Of a DNA stretch of 48,939 nucleotides, positions 43,942 to 48,939 are shown one piece after another. Positions within the stretch are counted from its first letter, which is position 1. Each line of letters opens with the position of its first letter. A program made the translations under genes and the position numbers. This DNA comes from Holosporales bacterium (GTDB lineage Bacteria; Pseudomonadota; Alphaproteobacteria; RUG11792): assembly GCA_031266135.1 (NCBI GenBank), contig JAISBP010000016.1:1-48939 (forward strand), given 5' to 3'. The notes beneath the pieces were generated by a model that saw nothing but the letters and a program-made list of their open reading frames with translations, made no database searches and was not told the origin of the DNA.

Positions 43942-45495
43942 ATGGGTTTAGCCAGGAGATTCTTGACGGTCAGTGGTCTGACGGCTTCCAGCAGGATATT
44001 AGGCGTAGTGCGTGAAGCCGCGTTTTCACACTTCCTGGGGGCAGGAGTCGAAATGGATGCCTTCTTGATCGCATATAAATTTCCATCGTTTTTTCGGAAG
44101 TTTTTTTCAGAGGGTGGATTCCAATCTATCTTCGTTCCATTTTATTCGGATTTTACTGAGGCTCATAAATATAAGGCCGCCCAATATTTCTCCTCACGAA
44201 TATTCAGGATAATTCTTTTTATTACGATTATCGTGACATTACTCGTCGTTGTTTTTGCCAATGAATTCGTACTGATCATGGCTCCCGGCTTCGTTAATGA
44301 TCCTGAGAAATTATCTCTCGCCACTGAGTTTACCAAAATCATCTTCCCGAGCGTCATATTCATTGCCATTTCCTCGGTCTATAGCGGGATATTAATGTCT
44401 CACCGACAATTCTTCTTATTCACGATGTGGCCGATTCTTGGAAATCTAATACTGATTGCATCACTCTTCATGGGGCAGGACCTCATGTCCGCAGCTCGGA
44501 GACTATCGTACGGCGTCCTGATAGCTGGCCTATCCCAATTCTGCTATTCCTGGTGGAGTGCTAGGAGATGCTCCTCCGGCATCCCATTCTCTTTCCGCAT
44601 TAAAATCACCAAGAGGATGAGGGATTTCTTGAGGAAGTTACCGAACGTTCTGGCGAGCGCCGGTATATCTCAGATCAACATTTTCCTGGACTCTCTATTC
44701 GGATCGATCATGCCGACCGGCGTCATTAGTTACATTTACTTCGCGGATAGGTTCATACAATTCCCGTTGGCTCTCTTCGGCATATCGATGGGTGTAATAC
44801 TAGTTCCAGAAATCTCAAAGAGGATGAGACAAGAATCGACAAACGGTGTAAATAAGGTGCAAAACGAGGCGATAGCACTCACTCTGAGGATGACGCTACC
44901 GGCTGTCATTGTATTTCTATCGCTAGCTCATCCACTCATCTCCATCCTATATGGACACGGGAAATTCTCGGGAGCATCGGTTGATCGGACGGCGAACGTG
45001 CTGCGTGTATTTTCAATTGGGTTACCAGCTTATGTTGTGGCCAAAATCATGTCGTCTGCTTTATTGGCGCAAAAAGATTCCAAAACCCCGATTACGGCAA
45101 CATTAGTTGCAGTTAGTAGTAATATCATCCTGAGCGTACTCCTGATGTTCCCACTACAAGAAATAGGGATCGCGATAGCTACATCCGTATCAGGCTTTGT
45201 CAATGTTTACGTCATGTATAAAAAATCTAAATCCTTTACATTCATGGATATGCCATTTATTCGTAGTATGCGTAAGGTATTATTATCATCATTTATTATG
45301 TTTATATTTATTGAAGTAATGAAAATAATAATCAAAGATCCAGATGATGTTTGTTTACGAACGATGATGTTAATATTTATCATTATAGTTGGATTGATAT
45401 CGTATTTGATTACTCTCCTCATACTGGGTGATGATATCCTTAAATTTAGCATCGCTACACTAAAGAAGAAGTTTATGAAAAAGAAAGGCGAGTAG
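43942..45495 (+). CDS. murJ: lipid II flippase MurJ (MviN)
   Basis: MurJ flips lipid-linked peptidoglycan precursor across the inner membrane. The 517-residue protein has the conserved N-terminus 'SGLTASSRILGVVREAAFSHFLG', 'DAFLIAYKFPSFFRKFFSEGGF' and the multi-helix MATE-like pattern (about 14 segments). It starts at ATG 43942 after GCGGA. It is followed by truB after 35 bases. Together with dapF in this window it indicates that the cell still makes peptidoglycan. Confidence 0.95.
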   Translation: MGLARRFLTVSGLTASSRILGVVREAAFSHFLGAGVEMDAFLIAYKFPSFFRKFFSEGGFQSIFVPFYSDFTEAHKYKAAQYFSSRIFRIILFITIIVTLLVVVFANEFVLIMAPGFVNDPEKLSLATEFTKIIFPSVIFIAISSVYSGILMSHRQFFLFTMWPILGNLILIASLFMGQDLMSAARRLSYGVLIAGLSQFCYSWWSARRCSSGIPFSFRIKITKRMRDFLRKLPNVLASAGISQINIFLDSLFGSIMPTGVISYIYFADRFIQFPLALFGISMGVILVPEISKRMRQESTNGVNKVQNEAIALTLRMTLPAVIVFLSLAHPLISILYGHGKFSGASVDRTANVLRVFSIGLPAYVVAKIMSSALLAQKDSKTPITATLVAVSSNIILSVLLMFPLQEIGIAIATSVSGFVNVYVMYKKSKSFTFMDMPFIRSMRKVLLSSFIMFIFIEVMKIIIKDPDDVCLRTMMLIFIIIVGLISYLITLLILGDDILKFSIATLKKKFMKKKGE

Positions 45496-45530
45496 AATGA
45501 AACATTCACTAAGATCTGTGTAGATGGCTA

Positions 45531-46430
45531 ATGAATGGAATTCTCCTGATAGATAAGCCGCCGGGGAAGTCATCGGCGTTTATCGATAGGATTTGTAAGC
45601 GTATCCTAGGGATCAAGAAGGTTGGTCATATAGGGACCCTAGATCCGTTTGCAACCGGAGTACTCCCCATAGCACTAAATGCCGGGACCAAGATCATACC
45701 ATTCATCAAGACCTCCAAGAAGACCTATGATTTTGAAATTAAATTTGGAATTAAGACTGATACTGGAGATAATACGGGGAGAATACTATCTACCAGCACC
45801 ATAATTCCAAATCCAGATGAAGTGGCGCAGATTATTCAGAAATTTATTGGCGAACAATACCAAAAGCCACATCCATTTTCGGCTGTTAAAATAAATGGTG
45901 TCCCGGCGTATAGGATGGCTCGCCGTGGTGAACTCCCTGATATCCAGAGTAAACTCGTAACCATATTTGATCTGTGTATTTTGGGGAAGCAAGAGGACAG
46001 AATACTATTTAGAGCCGTGGTATCTCCCGGCACATACATCAGATCCCTGGCTGAGGATATGGCGACCTCACTCGGAACGGTTGGGCACGTCATTTCACTG
46101 CGTCGGATAGTGGACGGGAAATTTTCGATAGAAAACTCCATCACGATTGACAAACTCGAAGAAAAAAAGGACAATATCTGTGATGTATTGATTTCACTCG
46201 AAGATGCACTAGACGACATCCCTGTCTTCTTCGTATTGGATTGTGAGGCCCGTGATTTAACCCTGGGCCGCTCCGTGGCTTGTGAAATCGATAGAATGCC
46301 GAGGCCTGGGCTATCTCTAGCTTCATCCAGAGGCGGTTTTTTGGGAATCGTTGATGTGGTGTGTGGTGGTGAGAGTTGTATCCTGTCGCCGAAGCGGTTA
46401 CTAGTTTTTGGAAAGAGGAGTGATTTATAG
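45531..46430 (+). CDS. truB: tRNA pseudouridine(55) synthase TruB
   Basis: TruB makes pseudouridine 55 in the T loop of tRNAs. The 299-residue protein begins 'MNGILLIDKPPGKSS' and has the catalytic Asp38 in 'GHIGTLDPFATGVLP', 'YDFEIKFGIKTDTGD', and 'SPGTYIRSLAEDMA'. It directly abuts rpsO, the usual arrangement. Length is normal. Confidence 0.96.
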   Translation: MNGILLIDKPPGKSSAFIDRICKRILGIKKVGHIGTLDPFATGVLPIALNAGTKIIPFIKTSKKTYDFEIKFGIKTDTGDNTGRILSTSTIIPNPDEVAQIIQKFIGEQYQKPHPFSAVKINGVPAYRMARRGELPDIQSKLVTIFDLCILGKQEDRILFRAVVSPGTYIRSLAEDMATSLGTVGHVISLRRIVDGKFSIENSITIDKLEEKKDNICDVLISLEDALDDIPVFFVLDCEARDLTLGRSVACEIDRMPRPGLSLASSRGGFLGIVDVVCGGESCILSPKRLLVFGKRSDL

Positions 46431-46700
46431 ATGTCGATTACAGCCGAAAGAAAACAGAATTTAATTAAAGAATTTGCGGTTCATGATGGGGATGTTGGAT
46501 CTCCCGAAGTCCAGGTCGCAATCCTAACGGAACGCATCAGAAATCTCACGGAACACGTGAAGATCCATAAAAAAGACTTACATACGAGGCGTGGATTGCT
46601 GGCACTCGTCAGCCGGCGTCGCCGTCTTCTGGACTATTTAAAGTCCGGAAATGAAGCGCGATATCTGAGCCTAATCAAACGCCTAGAATTGCGCAAGTGA
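46431..46700 (+). CDS. rpsO: 30S ribosomal protein S15
   Basis: S15 binds the central domain of 16S rRNA. The 89-residue protein matches family length and shows '[19 protein letters not shown]', '[20 protein letters not shown]' and '[20 protein letters not shown]'. It starts immediately after the truB stop, with the ribosome binding site inside truB. Confidence 0.98.
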   Translation: MSITAERKQNLIKEFAVHDGDVGSPEVQVAILTERIRNLTEHVKIHKKDLHTRRGLLALVSRRRRLLDYLKSGNEARYLSLIKRLELRK

Positions 46701-46730
46701 TCATTAGATATTTTTGAAGAAGGGGATCTA

Positions 46731-47687
46731 ATGGCTAGAGCTTTTATTTTCCCGGGGCAAGGATCTCAGAGGATCGGGATGGCCGATGCATTCATCAATG
46801 GCTTCCAATCTGGAAGGGAGGTTATGGAAGAGATCGAGGACGCGTTATCGTTTAAAATCTCCAAGATAATGAGCGATGGACCACTTGAAGAATTAACGAA
46901 AACAGTAAACGCTCAGCCCGCCATCTTCGCTACAGGAATGGTTTGCATCACCATACTGGAGAAGGAGTATGGGTACGATCTGCACGATAGCAAGTACTTC
47001 GCTGGGCATTCGCTCGGTGAGTATACGGCCCTCTGTGCGGCGGGAGCTCTTTCCATAGATAGTGCAGCTAGATTGGTCAAACTACGAGGGGAGCTCATGG
47101 CGTCAGCCTGCACCGATAAGGAAGATTACGCTATGGTGGCCCTTTTGGGCGTCGGATCAGATGTGATATCTAAATTAACTGAGCCATATCAAACCGGGCG
47201 CAACATATGCGTCATTGCTAATGATAATTCACCACAACAGGTGGTCATCAGTGGACACAGAAGTGCCGTCATGGACGTCAGTGAGGAATCAAAGAAGCAC
47301 GGAGTGATCAAGGCGATTGAGCTAAATGTTGGTGGGGCATTCCATAGCCCCATCATGTGGAAAGCAGCCATTGAATTCGATAAAGTATTGTTGAATAATA
47401 TTGAGTATCACGATTGTATCGTGCCGGTCATCATGAACACTACCGCCAGGCCTCTGACCTCAAAGAACGAGCTCCATAGCTGTTTGGTGGCTCAGATAAC
47501 GGGACGCGTAAGATGGCGCGAGACCGTTGATCTATTGTATGATGATCCTGAAGTCGATGAGATAATAGAGGTCACTCCGGGGCGTACGTTATCTTCGATG
47601 ATGAAGAGGGCATACCCCGATATCAGGATCCGTAGTATAGAGACCGTCGCCCAGATCGAAGAATTCATTCAGGATGCTTTTAAATAG
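46731..47687 (+). CDS. fabD: malonyl-CoA-ACP transacylase
   Basis: FabD loads malonyl groups onto acyl carrier protein for fatty-acid synthesis. The 318-residue protein has 'FIFPGQGSQRIGM' at the N-terminus, the nucleophile Ser94 in 'AGHSLGEYTAL', and His in 'GGAFHSPIM'. It is followed by fabG after 14 bases, the standard pairing. GGGGAT precedes the ATG. Confidence 0.96.
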   Translation: MARAFIFPGQGSQRIGMADAFINGFQSGREVMEEIEDALSFKISKIMSDGPLEELTKTVNAQPAIFATGMVCITILEKEYGYDLHDSKYFAGHSLGEYTALCAAGALSIDSAARLVKLRGELMASACTDKEDYAMVALLGVGSDVISKLTEPYQTGRNICVIANDNSPQQVVISGHRSAVMDVSEESKKHGVIKAIELNVGGAFHSPIMWKAAIEFDKVLLNNIEYHDCIVPVIMNTTARPLTSKNELHSCLVAQITGRVRWRETVDLLYDDPEVDEIIEVTPGRTLSSMMKRAYPDIRIRSIETVAQIEEFIQDAFK

Positions 47688-47701
47688 GAGAATAATGCGA
47701 G

Positions 47702-48451
47702 ATGTTTTCACTGGAGGGGTATAGGGTTCTGGTGACCGGAGGGAGTGGTTCCATTGGAAGCTCCATCGCAAAGGCCATGGCATTAATGGGGGCCGACATC
47801 GTGATCTCTGGGACGAAACTAGATGTTCTGAATGATGTGGCATCTGAAATCAGAGAGCTAAGTGATAGGAATATCGAAGTTTTAAGGTGCGACCTATCTA
47901 ATGCTGACGATGCAAAAGATCTCGTAAGATTAGCTGAGGATAAGATTGGGCCAATCGATGTATTGGTCAATAATGCCGGAATCAATAAGGACGTTTTATT
48001 TTCAAAGATGTCGGTACAAGACTTCGATTCTGTTCTGGGTTTGAATCTCAGGTCAGTATTCATATTGACGCAATGTGCTGCAATATCGATGGCTCCCAGA
48101 AGATTCGGACGCATCATCAATATAACGTCGGTCGTGGGACTGACCGGGAATATAGGGCAGGCTAACTATTGTGCCAGTAAGGCTGGTATGATCGGTCTAT
48201 CCAAGGCCGTTGCTCTGGAATATGCTAAGCGTGGAATTACGGTCAACTGCGTTGCTCCTGGGGCCATCGATTCACCCATGATCGAAAACCTGGGCGATCA
48301 GGCTAAGGACCGATTCCTGACGAAGATTCCGATGGGACGCCTAGGGGCTCCAGAAGATGTAGCGGTCACCTGCTGTTTCTTGGCATCGAAAGAGGCCTCA
48401 TACATCACTGGACAGACGATCCACGTAAATGGCGGGATGCTGATGCCTTAG
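47702..48451 (+). CDS. fabG: 3-oxoacyl-ACP reductase
   Basis: FabG reduces the 3-oxo intermediate with NADPH in fatty-acid elongation. The 249-residue short-chain dehydrogenase shows the cofactor motif 'TGGSGSIGSSIA', 'NNAGI', Ser143, Tyr156 and Lys160 in 'YCASKAG', and the C-terminal 'ITGQTIHVNGGM'. It follows fabD. The acyl carrier protein gene that often comes next is not present; the following gene is on the other strand. Confidence 0.96.
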   Translation: MFSLEGYRVLVTGGSGSIGSSIAKAMALMGADIVISGTKLDVLNDVASEIRELSDRNIEVLRCDLSNADDAKDLVRLAEDKIGPIDVLVNNAGINKDVLFSKMSVQDFDSVLGLNLRSVFILTQCAAISMAPRRFGRIINITSVVGLTGNIGQANYCASKAGMIGLSKAVALEYAKRGITVNCVAPGAIDSPMIENLGDQAKDRFLTKIPMGRLGAPEDVAVTCCFLASKEASYITGQTIHVNGGMLMP

Positions 48452-48480
48452 GCACAAAACTAATGCTGGCCCTTAGGTAC

Positions 48481-48825
48481 TCACGATTTAGGTCTTACCA
48501 GCTTCCCCGTCTCATCTCTTAGCCAATTCATAAACTCGGAGAATGACTGTGGATTAGCTTCTTCGCAGTGAGTTAAAACTAACGGTTTTGTTCTGCCTAT
48601 GTCCGTGTCTGCAGTGACGAAACTGAATGAGCCAGGATCCTCGGCTAGAAATTTAAGTTCGAATGGCTGAAGTTGACGTAGTAGATTCTCTACATTTTCT
48701 TTTGTGAGAACTTCTTTGTTCTTACTGAGCATATTGCCAAGGAAATTCAGTACAACGCGTACTTCGTACAATCCTTCCCCTCTATTTCTGAATCTTGGTG
48801 GTTGTAGTTGAGGCAGCTTTACTAG
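48481..48825 (-). pseudogene. hypothetical gene apparently truncated at its 5' end by an insertion sequence
   Basis: A frame is open on the minus strand from about 48825 down to the stop near 48481. The only nearby start is a TTG at 48771 behind GGGGAAGGA. Upstream of this the frame stays open and protein-like ('DLVKLPQLQPPRFRNRGEG') until the proposed insertion-sequence boundary at CTAG (48822-48825), where it meets a stop. This suggests the original gene began further right. The ~97-115 residues are hydrophilic with no recognised family. Confidence 0.45.
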
Positions 48826-48859
48826 GTCCTGTTAGGAAATTTTATATTTGGCAGAAAGT

Positions 48860-48904
48860 GTGGTATATAGTTGTTAATTTGATCTTAAACACAACATATA
48901 CCAC
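48860..48904. repeat. inverted repeat just upstream of the putative transposase start
   Basis: GTGGTATATAGTTGT and ACAACATATACCAC pair over 14 bases with one bulged A. The hairpin ends four bases before the ATG. Such structures often mask transposase translation from read-through transcripts. Confidence 0.5.
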
Positions 48905-48907
48905 TCA

Positions 48908-48939
48908 TGAAATATTACATATCTGAGAAAGATTGGCAA
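48908..48939 (+). CDS. start of a putative transposase (partial)
   Basis: The last 32 bases encode MKYYISEKDW and one more partial residue, similar in style to the N-termini of IS5/IS4-type transposases (short hydrophobic lead, then 'S/T-E-x-D/E-W'). Only ten residues are visible, so the call depends on the terminal-repeat-like context. Confidence 0.3.

Larger units (their letters stand above)
48826..48939 (+). mobile_element. left end of a probable IS5-like insertion sequence (partial)
   Basis: The sequence starting GGTCCTGTTAGGAAATTTTA after CTAG looks like an IS terminal repeat and target. It is followed by a hairpin (48860-48874 with 48891-48904) and an ATG at 48908. The window ends before the body of the element, so the family assignment is tentative. 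Confidence 0.4.

Noticed and set aside
1-48939. tRNA, rRNA or CRISPR
   Set aside because: The intergenic regions were scanned for T-loop-like motifs, regular spacers and rRNA signatures by eye and none was convincing; a covariance search would settle this.

Overview
The window looks like chromosome from an alphaproteobacterium with an intracellular or host-associated lifestyle, most likely near the Holosporales/Paracaedibacterales or Rickettsiales. This is inferred from the gene content; no taxonomic marker such as 16S rRNA is present. The clues are an isolated pair of gene-transfer-agent-like head-tail genes, the alphaproteobacterial order uvrC-pgsA, many exported proteins of unknown function, an autotransporter, a type VI secretion TssA homologue, a secreted kinase-like protein, and a family of short palindromic elements inserted in frame inside housekeeping genes, as Rickettsia palindromic elements are.

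Layout. 0.3-1.6 kb: two phage/GTA connector genes and a small prepilin peptidase. 1.6-11.8 kb: tilS, a SulP transporter, the conserved block yfgM-like/bamB/der (minus strand), then an OmpA-like protein, gmk and dxs. 11.8-13.8 kb: an accessory patch with a palindromic element, a Phd/VapC toxin-antitoxin pair, a second decayed copy of the dxs 3' end, and a small secreted ORF carrying another element. 13.9-27.1 kb: radA, a secreted acidic protein, then a minus-strand run lon-tatD-M16-M16, serS, and glyQ-glyS. 27.2-36.8 kb: an exported-protein island (kinase-like protein, autotransporter, 616-codon-frame unknown, tandem-repeat protein, small unknown). 37.0-41.4 kb: uvrC-pgsA-dapF-tssA. 41.5-43.8 kb: two more exported unknowns around an element. 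43.9-48.5 kb: murJ, truB-rpsO, fabD-fabG. 48.5 kb to the end: a gene apparently cut by an insertion sequence whose transposase starts at the right edge.

The most notable system is the palindromic element family. I count eight copies (4843-5001, 10308-10454, 11888-12031, 13588-13733, 28449-28606, 38034-38192, 40160-40306, 43061-43183). Four lie inside der, dxs, uvrC and dapF, always in the same orientation and the same reading frame, and add exactly 49 or 53 codons between recognisable domains without breaking the frame. The terminal inverted repeats differ between copies but remain self-complementary, which points to selection for a hairpin. A fifth copy is translated from the opposite strand in a small secreted ORF, and three are intergenic.

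No rRNA, tRNA or CRISPR array was seen. Positions, motifs and repeats were read by eye. Family assignments rest on recognised motifs, not on database searches.
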